The translations under genes were made by a program, and so were the position numbers. A stretch of DNA of 64,000 bases from Drosophila persimilis (lineage: Eukaryota; Arthropoda; Insecta; Diptera; Drosophilidae), in NCBI RefSeq assembly GCF_003286085.1, contig NW_020825288.1, forward strand, positions 25,544,001 to 25,608,000, given 5' to 3'. This document shows positions 1 through 11,446 of the stretch, in pieces. Below the pieces are notes generated by a model, which saw only the letters and a program-made list of their open reading frames with translations, was not told the origin of the DNA and ran no database searches. The first letter of the stretch is position 1. Each line of letters opens with the position of its first letter.

Positions 1-58
1 TTGTTTATAATATATATTCAATATTTATTAAATCAATTAATCTTTTTTTGTTTTTTTT

Positions 59-172
59 TATTAAATTTATATTATTTATTAAATTTATATTATTTATTAA
101 ATTTATATTATTTATTTATTTATATTATTTATTAAATTTATATTATTTATTTAATTTATATTATTTATAAAT
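59..172. repeat. AT-only tandem repeat, about 18-bp unit
   Basis: About six tandem copies of a roughly 18-base unit made only of A and T (core TTATTAAATTTATATTAT), with small length differences between copies. The sequence directly shows the repetition. The flanks on both sides are AT-rich as well. No coding potential; a local minisatellite in intergenic or intronic DNA. Confidence 0.85.
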
Positions 173-1059
173 AAGCCCAAACTAAATTGCTCTGGAAATG
201 GTTTCAAGGAAATGCCAGGGCGTCGATCTATTGATGTATTTTCTTTTTTCGCTCTCGAAAACATTTTTAAAGTAAATCGTAAGGTTTTTTTTTTTGCGAA
301 AGTGCAAATCGGAGCCTGTGCCTGTCTGTACCACAATAATTCGAAAATGCAAATATTTATTTATTTTATTTATTTATTAAACTTAACGCTAATATAAAAT
401 ATTAACCTAAAAAACCATTCGAGCACTAGCTACTAGGGCCTTCAGCTCTGCTATTTAATAGTTGCTGTTAGATAAATTCGTTTACTTTAACTTTGTCTAA
501 AAATCGGTTAATTAAATTAATGTTTTTAGTTTTAGTATGCTCAAGAAATGCTGAGGGCTTTGTATCTTTAAAGAGTTATTAACTTTACCATTTCCCATAT
601 TTCAATACAAAGAACTAAGCATTCAGCCAGCAAACATTCAACATTTCCATAAAGGGATTTATTTTTTTAACCATAAAAAATGCATAAATGTCCAGCGGGT
701 GGCCATTAACACGAGGAGACCGCCGGAGCTTGATAAAATTGCTCAAATAGTCGTGCAGGGGAGGAGCGGGACGTCTAAGGTCGCTTCATAGCCACCATCC
801 CATCCGATCAAAGTGGAAAGAAATTGATTCCAGCTTCGATCCGGAAGTGTTTGACACCCTCGGGTGTCTCGCATATTGTGCAACTTTTGTTAGAGGTGGC
901 AGGTCCTGGCAGGATTCCGAGGTGCGGTGTGCGGCAAGGGATCAGCCGATCGCAGGCTGATCAGTGATCACGAATCTGTACTCTTTTGGGTCATCTTTTG
1001 TGCCTTACAAACCTGTGGTATAAACTAGCATACCCGCTTCAAGGGTATCCCACAAACAG
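173..1059. other. Non-coding stretch with a short inverted repeat
   Basis: No convincing gene is visible. The only structure I can point to is an inverted repeat at 940-962 with 8-base arms (GATCAGCC and GGCTGATC) around a 7-base spacer, followed by TGATCA-type half palindromes. The remainder is ordinary AT-rich fly intergenic or intronic sequence. Confidence 0.5.
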
Positions 1060-1101
1060 TTGCAGCATCAGCAACAGCAACAGCAACAGCCACAACAACA
1101 A
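1060..1101 (+). repeat. CAG/CAA microsatellite
   Basis: An interrupted CAG/CAA triplet tract. A second one lies at 1249-1298. Both fall in the same reading frame of an open stretch that ends at 1416, with a hydrophobic segment between them, which is discussed as a finding. Such tracts are very common in Drosophila non-coding DNA, so they do not by themselves indicate a gene. Confidence 0.8.
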
Positions 1102-1416
1102 GGACACAACGAAAAATCTTTCAATAAAACAATTTACTCAATTGGCTCAATGACTCGACGCGACTTTGGGAGCAGCTTCCTTTTTGTTGTTGCTTTTGTG
1201 TTTGTGTTGCTTCTGTTTGCAGTTTTTATGAGACAGCGACGTCGGGGGCAGCAACAGCAGCAGCAGCAGCCACTCAACATCAGCAGCAGCGACAGCAGTG
1301 CCAACAGACAAAGGCCAAAAAAAAAGAGAGAAAAAGAAAAAGGAAAGAGATATAGAGTAGGGGAGTGCGAGTGGCAGAGTGGTAGCTTTTATTTAGTTTT
1401 GTGGCCTGTTTCATAG

Positions 1417-4400
1417 AAAAGCAACAACAATAGCGACAGACAGTGGGGCAGACAGAGGGGCAGGAGCAGCCGCAGTACTTCCCAAACGACGCTGAAGCCG
1501 AAGCTCAGAGTACTCTCCCGATGACATTCGATCACAGAAGGCAAGATTGACGAAAGCTCATCAATCTCTTCCTCGATGACTCATCAAAATGGTTGTGATT
1601 TACTGCCTGCCCCATGGAGCAGCGATTGTGCATTAAGGTTGCTGCTGTCTTGTTTAGACAGTACTTAGAGCAGCAACAGGGGCAGAGGGGGGCGGGGGAA
1701 GAGCCAATGGAAGCAAAACAGAGCATCAACAGAGCGGGCCAAGGGAGAGAAGGAGTAGAAGCAACAAAAGCCCATAGGGCTGCAGTTTTTATGTGTCCGC
1801 TGACGGCGTCAACGCCGCCGCCGACGCCGCATACACTTCCTGCAACCCCTCCCCCTCCCGCACAGCTTTATTCCACTTTTTCCACTTTTTATTTAACTTC
1901 TTTCAATTTCGCCAATATTTCTGCAGCTTTTATTTCCCCTACCTGCGCACACCCACCCCCCCCTTCGCTCTATCCGTCGCTCTGCCTTGCCTCTGCTGGC
2001 GTCGCATTGCATGTGTGCCGTCGACGCCGTCGTCGTCGTCACCGTCGGTGTCGCTGTCGTTGTTTGGCGCCATTGTGTCCTTGTCCTCGCTCTGCTGTCT
2101 CTCTCTCTCTCTCTACTCTACCGCCTCTATGTACTGTTTCAATTTAGCGAATGCCGTCATAGCAGCCATTGATGCATAAATAATGGTGCAGATGTGGGTG
2201 GCATCTCGTAGGGTGTGGGAGAGGGAGAACTCCGTTCGGACTGGCTTTAACTGTCAGTCCGTCAGTCTGTCATACCGGCATGCCAGACAGCCATTCCGGA
2301 AAGGCAGGGGGGGGGGGGGGAACGCAGGTCCCTTAGCTCCCCCGGATCACTATCCATGGCACTGCATTTGAAGGTAGATTTGCCTGCATGCATTTTCTTT
2401 TTTGTCAGTTCGCTTTTCTTCCGCTTCTGCTGTCTGCTGAGCCATTCACAATTGTCGCTTTATTTGCTATTCAAAACAATTTTTATCGATTGTTGTGCAG
2501 CGTCCTGTCCGAAAGGACCCTCGCTGTTTGTTGAATTTTAGCGAAACGGAAGACGAAGGCTTTAACGCAGAGCACCGGATAGTTATCGATAACGAACCGA
2601 TAAATAACAGGCACAGAGAGCCCTAGAGCGATAATAAAACTCAACTAAAGCAATCGTTTTCGAGAAAATTTCTCCCATTATGACGGGCTCTCGATAAACT
2701 ATATTACCCCAAATGGAGTGTAAAGGCCAATTGCTATTCATTCGCCCCATAATTGCCTTCAAAAGCTGGCCCAAAAATGTGCAAGCTTCGAATCGAATAT
2801 CCATAGAAATTTTTACCAATTTCGCCACTTCTCCCACACTGCGTATGCGTGTTATGGCTCTGCGATGCGATGGGCTGCCAAGAATTGAGCCGCTCAGCCA
2901 GCCACTGCACTGACGTTTGTCGCCCAGACCCCAGACCCCAGCCCTAGCCCCCAGTTCTAGTCGTGTGCGATAATGGCCCGCCCCCCCACCTTCAGAGGAG
3001 TGGGGAGTAGGCAGATGCTGTCTGCCTCCGATAGTCGTCGGACTGCAGAGCAGAAGAAGCGCAAAAACTCAATTAAAATACCAGGCCTTGGCTCCGCTGG
3101 ATGAATGGATGAATTGGATGCTTTGGGTGTTTGCAGGGGGGCAGGGGGCACTGGGCAGGTGCTGGCCAAATGGCAGCCAATTAAATTTTGCAATAAAATT
3201 TACGCATGACTCTGCACACAAAAATATGTGCAAAAACCCCATTAGTTAGATTTAATTATGAATTGAATTACGACAGAGAATATTATATAATAACGCTCGA
3301 AAATATACAAAAACCCTGTCGACCATAAAATCCTTAACAATAAGCTGGCTTTTGCCAAGACTCTCGACCAAAAACCAAACAGAAGGATGAGGGGCAGGAA
3401 GCAGTAGAAGGACAATGCGCCTGGGGGCAAATACAATTACAACGAATAGTCATGAGAGAGATTTCTGGCCAAGTTAAGAGTAACTAAAAGTTGTTGTTTA
3501 TTCGTCGGTATTTAACGAAAACACAAGGACCTTCGGGAGTGTCGAGAGTTTCGAAAGGGGGTCTCGAATTTTCCCTCAAATAATTGTACGAGTTTTGTTT
3601 ACAAGGACATCGAGTATTATTCCTGTATTCCTGTGGCTATTGTGCTTTTTTCTAGGGGTTTTTTCACATTATTCTCGATAGCCGCCATTAAGTAATTTTC
3701 TATTAGGAGTTTTATGGGCCGCTTGCATCGATACAGGAATCAAAATCGATAATGCACAGGATTTATCGACATCGTAAAATGTCTGGCATCCTGCATCCTG
3801 CAACCCCCACAACGTGTCCTGCATTTAATCCGGCTAGGAATCACAGACAGAGTTTCGCTCAATCATAAACAATCAAAGAGTAGGGAAACTTTTTGCAAAA
3901 TATCTTTCTAAATACGCATCCTCTCTGCTCGTTGCTCGCATTTGTCCTGCGGTCAGTTGTGGTTCTGGCTCTGGATCTGGCTCTGGCCTGGGCTGTGGCT
4001 GGGGCTGTGTCTGCATCGCATCCTTAAGTCGAAAAGGATGCTATAAACTCTTGCAGTTTTGCCATTGGCACTTAATAAACGAATAAAAGTAAAATATGTA
4101 CTGGAAGAGCAATAAATGTTTGAGACTGTAGAAATGTGGGGGGGAGGAGAAAGTGGCTCTAGCAGCTTAGACCACACGACGAGACGAGGGGAGAGAAGGG
4201 GATACACAGATGTGTATTGTATTACAGATGTGCAAATAAATAGAGCCAATTAATTATTATGAAATCCGGTTCAGTTGTTGCACTTGCAGTTCGCTTGAGA
4301 CAGACAATTTCAAGTGGAATTTGAAAAGCATTTATGCACGAGAGTCTGTCTCTCTCAGAAAAGAAAAGTTCCCAAGTGCAAGTAAATAATTTGTACTCTG

Positions 4401-5529
4401 TGTGTGCTTTCGTCTGTGTTGATTCCCTGAACAGCCACCGACGGAGAGAGCAGGACAGACAGCCCATATCCCTGGTGGAAAGTGTTATGTTTGCTCAGCT
4501 TCTTGGGCAACACTCGAGCATGTCTTCGTCTCGCTCGCTGGTCCCAGCTGTGTGTCCCCCAATCCCCCTCGTAGAGTGGCACTCGTGCTCCCTGCCCCAT
4601 ATGTAACTGGGAGCTTTACTTTTAATAAACAATATAAATTTACAGTAAATAATTGCCTCGGATTTGTTGCCAACCGAATTTATTGCACGCAACTCCTCCC
4701 TTCCGACGGTTTGGCTGTCTCGACATTTATTTACATTCTGCCAGGAGCCGTAGCTTCTTTCGAACTCAATAAATTGCATTCAATTTCCTTTCTCTGGATT
4801 AGTGTGTGGCTACTTTTGCGGCTTTGCATAGCTGATTGCCATGAATTCGGAGCTGTCGGAGCCCGAGCCAAGTATCAGCAGAAATGTCACATTAATTCCA
4901 AAATTGCAGTCCAAGCCGAATGAATCACATATTGGTACGCATCCAAAAAAAAACAACAACTTTTTGGGCATCCGGTCCGGTCCAGTCCAGTCCCCATTCA
5001 ATCTGCAGCAACCAGACAACAATGTGCTCAATTAAATACACAAAATCGCAAAATAGAAAAAGATTCCAACCCAAACCTAACCCGAACCCAAACCCAAACC
5101 AGGACTCGGCTCATCGCCGACTTGGTAAACAAACTTTCTGACTGTGTTTTGCTTTTGATGGATGCAACAAAAGCCGAATGACAATTTTTCTTTTCGCCTC
5201 CCTTCGCCGCCTTCTCGGCTATGTATGGACGGAGTATAGTCCCCGAAAAATGTTCAGGGTAGGTGGGGAGTACGTTCTGGAGGGATAGCCGTGTGGTCGT
5301 GTGGGGCGAAACTCTTAATTAAATTGAATTGTTTGCAATGTGTTTTTGCCAGTCCAGAAACCCAGACAGAACCACCAGAAACATGAACAACCGAGCAACG
5401 GAATGATTAGGTTGAGGGGAAACTTCTTCCCAGCCACAGCAACGTTTTTGTGGCTTTAAATGTGTGGAATTATGAAGAAATTTGGCTTACCTTTACTTAT
5501 TTTTCAGTGGGGAGAAATTTTTGAACGGA
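1417..5529. other. Non-coding stretch, low complexity
   Basis: No gene could be supported. Contents: pyrimidine-rich low-complexity DNA at 1840-2120, a G run near 2308-2320, a TATCGATA (DRE-like) site at about 2584, CGATA sites near 3728-3775, and a run of AACCC/AAACC units at 5070-5101 that resembles but is not a telomeric repeat. The open frames here are short and compositionally biased. Confidence 0.5.
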
Positions 5530-5543
5530 TTGGTGACCCCGAC
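5530..5543 (+). other. Primer-binding-site-like scar (tRNA-Trp complementary)
   Basis: TTGGTGACCCCGAC is identical to the first 14 bases of the primer-binding region of the intact BEL/Pao element in this window (18517-18530). The TGG corresponds to the post-transcriptionally added CCA of a tRNA, so descent from a reverse-transcribing element is more likely than from a tRNA gene. No LTR or gag-pol sequence was recognised around it. Confidence 0.4.
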
Positions 5544-5672
5544 AAAGCTTAGGCTTGCGGTATTGTAGTTTCCCCAAAGCAATTTTTAAAAACTTACCAA
5601 AATTATTAACTATTTTGAGTTCTGGAGGCATGGGCATATTTTAATAGCGATTTTAGCGTACATTTTTGTCTT

Positions 5673-5686
5673 TTGGTGACCCCGAT
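5673..5686 (+). other. Second primer-binding-site-like scar
   Basis: TTGGTGACCCCGAT, preceded by TTT, matches the same tRNA-Trp-complementary site as the scar 143 bp upstream, with a final T for C. The sequences flanking the two sites are not alike, so this is not a simple local duplication. It could be a decayed element junction or chance. Confidence 0.35.
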
Positions 5687-5689
5687 GCG

Positions 5690-7279
5690 AGGAGTTTCTA
5701 AGCTCATTTTCTATGGATTTCCAGTGGAGCCTTATGGGATCTTACCAAACTTTTCCATTAATGAGAATTATGAAAATTGGAAATCATTCGACGTCTATGA
5801 CACTTTTGTACTCCGTGTGTGGGAGGTGTGATGCACCTCCTCTCAATGGAGAGCTCTCCGCGTGCCAATCATTTGCATCTCCCACACCTTTGGCTTATTG
5901 TTTGATTTGAAGGATGTGTGGACGGATATTTGCATGCGACATGTTTTGATCAAACGGAGATGGTCCAATTGGTTTATTGTCCCTGTTCGATTTGTGGCTT
6001 CGGAAAGCAATCGGAGTGCGAGGAGCGCCATTTGACTTTTGACAAACTTTTGGGCAAAACTAAGCACCGATAATACTGACTTGAGAGTGGAAAGGCCCGT
6101 TGAACAATTGTAAACAATTTTCGCGAAATATTCCCAAAGAGCAGCGAGTCCAGAAGACATCAGTCCCAAGAACTCGGGCGAAACTTTGGTCTCCTGCCAT
6201 TACGGCGTATCCAGGGATACAGGGGAAAATTTTTCATTTTTGAAGCTCCGCCCGGATGATGTCATGCCGCATGCCTCATCCTGTTCCATCCTCATAGCCA
6301 TAGCCATCTCGGCTTTGTTTTGTCGCCGTGCGGTCGCATAAATTAGCGCAACTTTAATCTGATTTTAATTGTGGGTGGCGGGCGAGCACGAGCACGGTAA
6401 ATCCTCGTTCTTTTCTATGGGCTTAGAATGTAAACTGTTCTCTCGTTGTTGCAGAGGCTGCCGGTGCCTCTGCCTCTGCCCTTGCCTCTATTGCTGCTGT
6501 GAAATATTAATGACAAGCAGAGGAGGCCAGTGGTAGTCAACCGGATGAGAGCTCCGGGAGTAGGTGAGCTTAGGCAGGTTCCTCGTTCCCCGAGCAGCTT
6601 ATCTCCTGTCCGGTTTTTCTCTAGGTCGGATCTCCTTTTGCCTGTTTGTTGTCCCCTCCCCTCCCCTCCCGTCCCGTTCTGCCCTGTCCTCAGGTTTCCC
6701 CCGTTTTTGCTATTTGTATTTATTTGCACAAGTTTTGAAAAGCGTAATTTGCTCTTTTAATTTCATTTCACGTTCTATTTGCTTGGTACAGGAGCTCCCT
6801 GGATGTACACGATGGGATGCGAAGGGCATGGGGGGGGGGGTTTCTTCTATTTGCATGATGTATGCTTTATGAAAGTCCTTTTCAAAGGAGCTTTGGCGGA
6901 GCTGGGAATTGGTTTTAATGGGGTTTGTACTGCTGGGAGACGAAGTAAAATTTTCTAGGGATTTCTACTACCTTTTTTTTTTGTTCTTAACCAAGCGTCT
7001 CCCAATGGGCTGTAACCGTTTAAGCCACTAGCAGTACAACACATTGGGGCACACTCGTCGACTATGACTTGCATTAGAAATTCCCCATAAGCGAACGGAC
7101 TCATTAGTGTCGCTTGCCAGAAGCAGAGGGGCCCCGCTTCGAACGATGCTCGGCCTGAATTTGTGCAAATATTTCAATAAATTTCGTTGAGCGACTGAAA
7201 TACTTTGCCAAACGCTGCGTATGCGTAATGAAAACGACATGAGAATGAATTTACACCCAACAGATGGTCGAGGCAACAG
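5690..7279. other. Non-coding stretch
   Basis: No supported gene. A minus-strand open frame at 5843-6169 has balanced composition, but I found no start context or homology that would make it a gene. C- and CT-rich segments occur at 6640-6700 and a short G run near 6831-6840. Confidence 0.45.
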
Positions 7280-7311
7280 AACGAAGCGAAACGAAACGAA
7301 ACGAAACGAAA
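7280..7311 (+). repeat. CGAAA pentanucleotide repeat
   Basis: Five to six copies of a CGAAA/ACGAA unit, with a further short tract at 7376-7390. The repeat is directly visible. The reverse-complement type (CGTTT) occurs again at 48721-48755. Confidence 0.85.
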
Positions 7312-7749
7312 TGGAGTGGATAATGAAGTGGAGGCAGAGGATCGGAACGGAGCAGAGCGGAACCCAACAGAACAAAACGAAACGAAACGGAAGCTATCAT
7401 CGTCATGGCCTAGGACCAGTTGGACTTTGTCTCTATCTGTCTGTGCGCCTCTCTCTGGCATGCAAGGACTATTCTAGCGCGCTTAAGGGGGCGAATTTTT
7501 GTCGAAATAAAACCATTAAATGCTTGAAATGCCAAGCGAAAAATAGTTTTGACTGCTGCTGCCGTTCATGCCGTTCCTGCCGCTAGGCCGCACTCAACCC
7601 ATATCCATATATAGGGCTGTCTGCATCGTCAGCAGAGCGTCCTTTCCATATCTCCATCTCTCCACCTCCTCTCCTGCATCTCCGCAGGAGTGTGTCTCTG
7701 TGTAGTCAAACACAAAGCCCTGGCATGTGCAATAGTAGTAATGACAACG

Positions 7750-7870
7750 CGTATATATATGTGTGTGTCTGTGTCTGTGTCTGTGTGTGTTAGTGTTATC
7801 AAAGCGCAAACAATGTCCTGCAAAGTAGCAGGATACGCATCCCTGGGAGCGAGTGTGTGTGTGTGTGTGC
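7750..7870 (+). repeat. TG-rich microsatellites
   Basis: Two TG-type tracts: 7750-7790, which is TATA then TGTGTCTGTGTC units, and 7853-7870, a pure TG run. Ordinary Drosophila microsatellites, without a gene between them. Confidence 0.8.
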
Positions 7871-7984
7871 ATGTATCTATGTCTATGGCATGGCATGGAA
7901 TGGCATGGCAGTTATTCAGCGTAAATTTTCCAGCTTTTGTATGCGCACCGCCGCGCGGAAGTGTTGATAAACCCACGTCCCCAC

Positions 7985-7985
<1 letters not shown>

Positions 7986-8016
<31 letters not shown>
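7986..8016 (+). repeat. 31-base poly-C tract
   Basis: An uninterrupted run of 31 cytosines preceded by ACTC-type sequence. A run of 14 guanines follows at 8146-8159. Long C homopolymers are unstable in replication and error-prone in assembly, so the exact length is uncertain. The complementary strand can form G-quadruplexes. Confidence 0.9.
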
Positions 8017-8017
<1 letters not shown>

Positions 8018-8159
8018 CCGACCTCATCCATCCTTGACGCGCGTTTTGTCCTATCGCCAGCCGAAAAAGTGAACTTCATTTTCTGTTGCATACTTTGAAG
8101 GGCATAGAAAAAGCTCCCGTCCTCCCCCCGCGCCCTGCCAAATGAGGGGGGGGGGGGGG

Positions 8160-8575
8160 AGCTTGGGAATGTGCGTTCTGCAGATCATGGCAAATTAAAT
8201 GCTGAATAAATTGCAGCAAACTTTATGAAACTTTGTGCAATGCAAATTAAATTGAAATAAATACAAAATTCACTTGAAAAACCACGCGGTTTTCGAATAA
8301 TTTTGGCAGTAAAGTTAATAATGTTTTTTGAATTTGTAGAATCAAAGTTGTTGAGAAATATGTATTCGGAATATGAGAATAATCGGTATCTTATCAGCGA
8401 GAAACGAGTCGAGCAGCGATGAGCCTCGTGACGCATTTTGTTTTTGCATTCTCGGTCTCGGCCGAAGCATCCTACTTGAGCGCTCTGTAGGCCGATCTCC
8501 AGTCGTAACACTAAGATACCCTGCACTGGGTTGAAATATATCTGTGATCTGTGTGTCCATCCTTAAAGTATCTGC
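8160..8575. other. Non-coding stretch with a possible repeat end
   Basis: AT-rich sequence with no gene. Around 8512-8530 the minus strand reads CCCAGTGCAGGGTATC, which resembles the TACCCTTGCAGAGGGTAT motif of dispersed Drosophila repeats. This suggests that a decayed repeat borders the small open frames that follow. Confidence 0.35.
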
Positions 8576-8631
8576 TCAAAAGCTGGTGCCTTGATGGTCC
8601 AGGTGTTCAATGAGCCCAACCATAGGGGAGC

Positions 8632-8883
8632 TCAGCAATTGGTTTTCTTCAATCTGGCTGTAAAGATTATCCTCAATACTGTGTATGAGATACGGCATAG
8701 AATTAGTAGATAAATCAATGGATAAACATATTTTATCAAAGAGAAGAGCACACGGAGAGCCCTGTAATCCTTGAAGGCCAAAACCACCCATCGGTTTCGT
8801 TTGGAAGATGCAATTTTTGGCTGCTGGGAAAATATATTTCCTTTCCCGTTGCAATTATTAACAATCTTCAGCTCGTTCTCCAT
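8632..8883 (-). pseudogene. Possible small gene or gene remnant, two overlapping open frames
   Basis: On the minus strand an ATG in a strong context (AAAATGG) at 8883 opens an 83-codon frame that starts MENELKIVNN and ends at 8632. A second minus-strand frame, with ATG at 8791 and stop at 8576 (71 residues), overlaps it. Its C-terminal half has the balanced, acidic and Leu/Ser/Ile-rich composition of a real protein (for example SIEDNLYSQIEENQ). One reading is a single gene broken by a frameshift between the N-terminal part in the first frame and the C-terminal part in the second. Another is chance. I recognise no family. There is no poly(A) signal close after either stop, and a repeat-like GGGTATC motif lies just downstream. 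Confidence 0.3.
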
Positions 8884-8901
8884 TTTAATAAGTGTTTTCA
8901 A

Positions 8902-10884
8902 ATATTTGTTTAGCGTTGCTCAAATATTTTTCAGTTTTAGTTGTTCGCAGCTTCGCTGCTCTGCACTTGACACAGTTCTTGTGAAATTGTTTTTGTGGTG
9001 TTCTCTGAATTTAACCACCAACAAAATCCCCACCCCACCAGACACACACACACACACACACACACACGCACCCGCATACTAGTGTGGGTAGTGAGTGTGT
9101 GATGATGGAAAACTTTTTCCGCCCGTGCATATTTTTCAATTTTCGCTTTTCCCCGCTCTCAATGACAAAAGTTTTCCTTTTCCTTTCCCTTTTCTCGCTT
9201 TTCGCTTGTGGTGTGTCCATGTCCGAGAGAGCCAAGGACAAGTGGTGTGCTGCCCGAGTCCGAGAAAAATACATATAATAATAAAAATACAGTTTTTTCC
9301 CCATATTCTGAATGATATATGGACAGAGGGCACTTGAACGCAGGCAGCAGGCCTCTTCGGAGGGTCCTCCTCGGCATTGTTGGGGCGTGTATTCCACCTT
9401 TCAGGAGGCGGAGGAGGGGGGAGGGAGGAAGGTCAGTGTGTGGCAAGATACGAGTAGGAAGTAAAATGTATTCTCAGTTTTATTTTCCTTCGACTCGTAT
9501 TTGTTTTCAGTTGATTTTACACTATTTTTCTTGTATGAAAACTTTAACGCCGCCGCACCCCCCCTGCCCCCCTGCCGCCGTCCCTCTGTTGTTGCCTCGT
9601 ATTTTGCGTAAACAATACTTCAAGGTTCTTCGAATGGGTGGGTTGAGTGGGTTTTGCTGGGCTCGGCCTTGGTCGGGAATAATGCCAGGGGTCAAGCCCT
9701 GTCAACGTTTATGATATGTGTTGCAAATGGAGTGACAATTTCCTGCGAAAACTGTATCGAATGCTGGACACAAAGGCAGACCTTTGGCTTAAGTTAATGG
9801 AATCTATCTGGATCTGGAGAGGAGGAGGAGCTCAAGGATAATTTTCAACGTTTAGCGGGTGTTCTCTCTGAATGGATCGATTTCTGCTGGTGATATTAGC
9901 CATTCATTTTGTGTGTGTGTGTCGTCTGTTGGGCTTTTGCCTGACTGCATTTCAATTTTCGAGATTGCAACTCTGTTGCCCCTGTGTGCGTGCCACATTT
10001 AAAGTGCCTTGCCCTTTGGCATGTGCCACATCGGACACACACATGGCGCACACGCACACAATATTCTTCATCATAACTGTCCAAAATCCCGACAAAAACC
10101 CATTTGAAACAGACCCAACCGCACAAACAGAAAAGTTGTAATCACAGCTGTCCCGCTGACCAAAAGCGACACCCAGAGTCCCCCCAGATATGATGGACTC
10201 CCCCTCTCTGTACTCTCTGGACTCCCCCTCCCCCTTCTCCTCCTCCCCTGATGATAATCATATTCTGAAAACTGTTGTTGTGCACTGCATCGTCATCATC
10301 GTCGTCATAATCAAAGAATGTGGCACACACACACAGCACGCGCATATTGTGCATTTTGCTTATATTTATTTATTTTTCCGGCCTAGCAGGCCTTGCATCC
10401 GTTGCATCTGTTGTTGTTGCTGTTGTTTTGTTGCAGTTGCAAATCTGCGTTTGCTGTGCGGTTTCTGTTGATGGTGATACTGCGGCACTCATTCGTTTTA
10501 ATTGTTATCAAGAAAATGCCTCTAAATATGTATCTCATCTAGCAGATAGGCCCCAAGGAAAAACAGAAGCCAAAAGTAGGTTAAATTCGGAGAATTTCCA
10601 TTGAAATCGGAAAGAAAGAAGAAAATAGGACTACAATTAAGAAAGCCAGTATTGGGACAGTCAAAAGTCATAGATATACATATGTATGTATAATAATTCA
10701 AGGGAAAATACCAGCTATCATTCATTTTTGGTATGATTAGAACATTAAACAAAGGCAGAAAATTCCATTGACGAAAGCCTATTCTAAGTGGAAAATTTCA
10801 TACTTAATCCTTTGCTGGAAAACAGACAGAACAATGAACATTATATCTATATAGTATGTAAGAAGGAGTGGGCAAGATGGCTGT
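8902..10884. other. Non-coding stretch with microsatellites
   Basis: No gene seen. It holds a CA microsatellite at 9041-9067, TG tracts near 9911-9922, CA tracts near 10324-10340, and a CGTCAT-type repeat around 10290-10312. The open frames here are short and follow the microsatellites. Confidence 0.5.
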
Positions 10885-11446
10885 TGAAGGAGCAGTGGTT
10901 AGCAGCAGAGTAACAGCAGACAAGAGCAGATCCACATCAGAGCAACGGAAGTATCAGAAGGTCCACAGCAGATCAACAGTAGAGTAACAGCAGATCAACA
11001 GCGGAGTAACAGCAATAACAGCAGATCATCAGCATAGCAAGAGCAGATCAACTGCAGACTAACAGCAATAACAGCAGACTAACAGCAGAGTAACAGCATA
11101 GTAAGAGCAGATCAACTGCAGACAAACAGCAATAACAGCAGACTAACAGCAGAGTAACAGCAGACCAACAGCGGAGCAACAACAGAAGCAGCAACGGCAG
11201 ATGGAGAGCGGAGTAACAGCAGGTCCAGAGCAGATCAACAGTAGAGTAACTGCAGACTAACAGCATACAGATAGCAATAACAGCAGACTAACAGTAGAGT
11301 AACAGCAGACCAACAGCGAAGCAACAACAGAAGCAGCAACGGCAGAAGGAGAGCGGAGAGCACAGCAGAAAAAAGAGGAACAGCAATAGAAGTCGTAGCG
11401 AGAGAATCGCAGCAGCCAGCCGTAAGCAGAAGCAGCAGCAGCAGCA
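10885..11446 (+). repeat. CAG-rich minisatellite with a 145-bp higher-order duplication
   Basis: About 560 bp of degenerate units of the type AACAGCAGA(G/C)TAACAGCAGA, nearly free of pyrimidine runs. Within it a segment starting at 11131 recurs at 11276, an offset of 145 bp, through matching stretches such as CCAACAGCG, AGCAACAACAGAAGCAGCAA and GGAGAGCGGAG. The minus-strand frames read as Leu/Cys/Ser-rich strings, as expected of the repeat and not of a protein. It arose by local duplication. Confidence 0.85.

Noticed and set aside
5070..5101. AACCC/AAACC units resembling telomeric repeat
   Set aside because: Short, irregular, and Drosophila telomeres do not use such repeats; a simple low-complexity stretch.
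5843..6169. 108-codon minus-strand frame with balanced composition
   Set aside because: No splice, start or family evidence, and the surrounding words (AAAGTCAAATGGCG and the like) are typical fly non-coding sequence.
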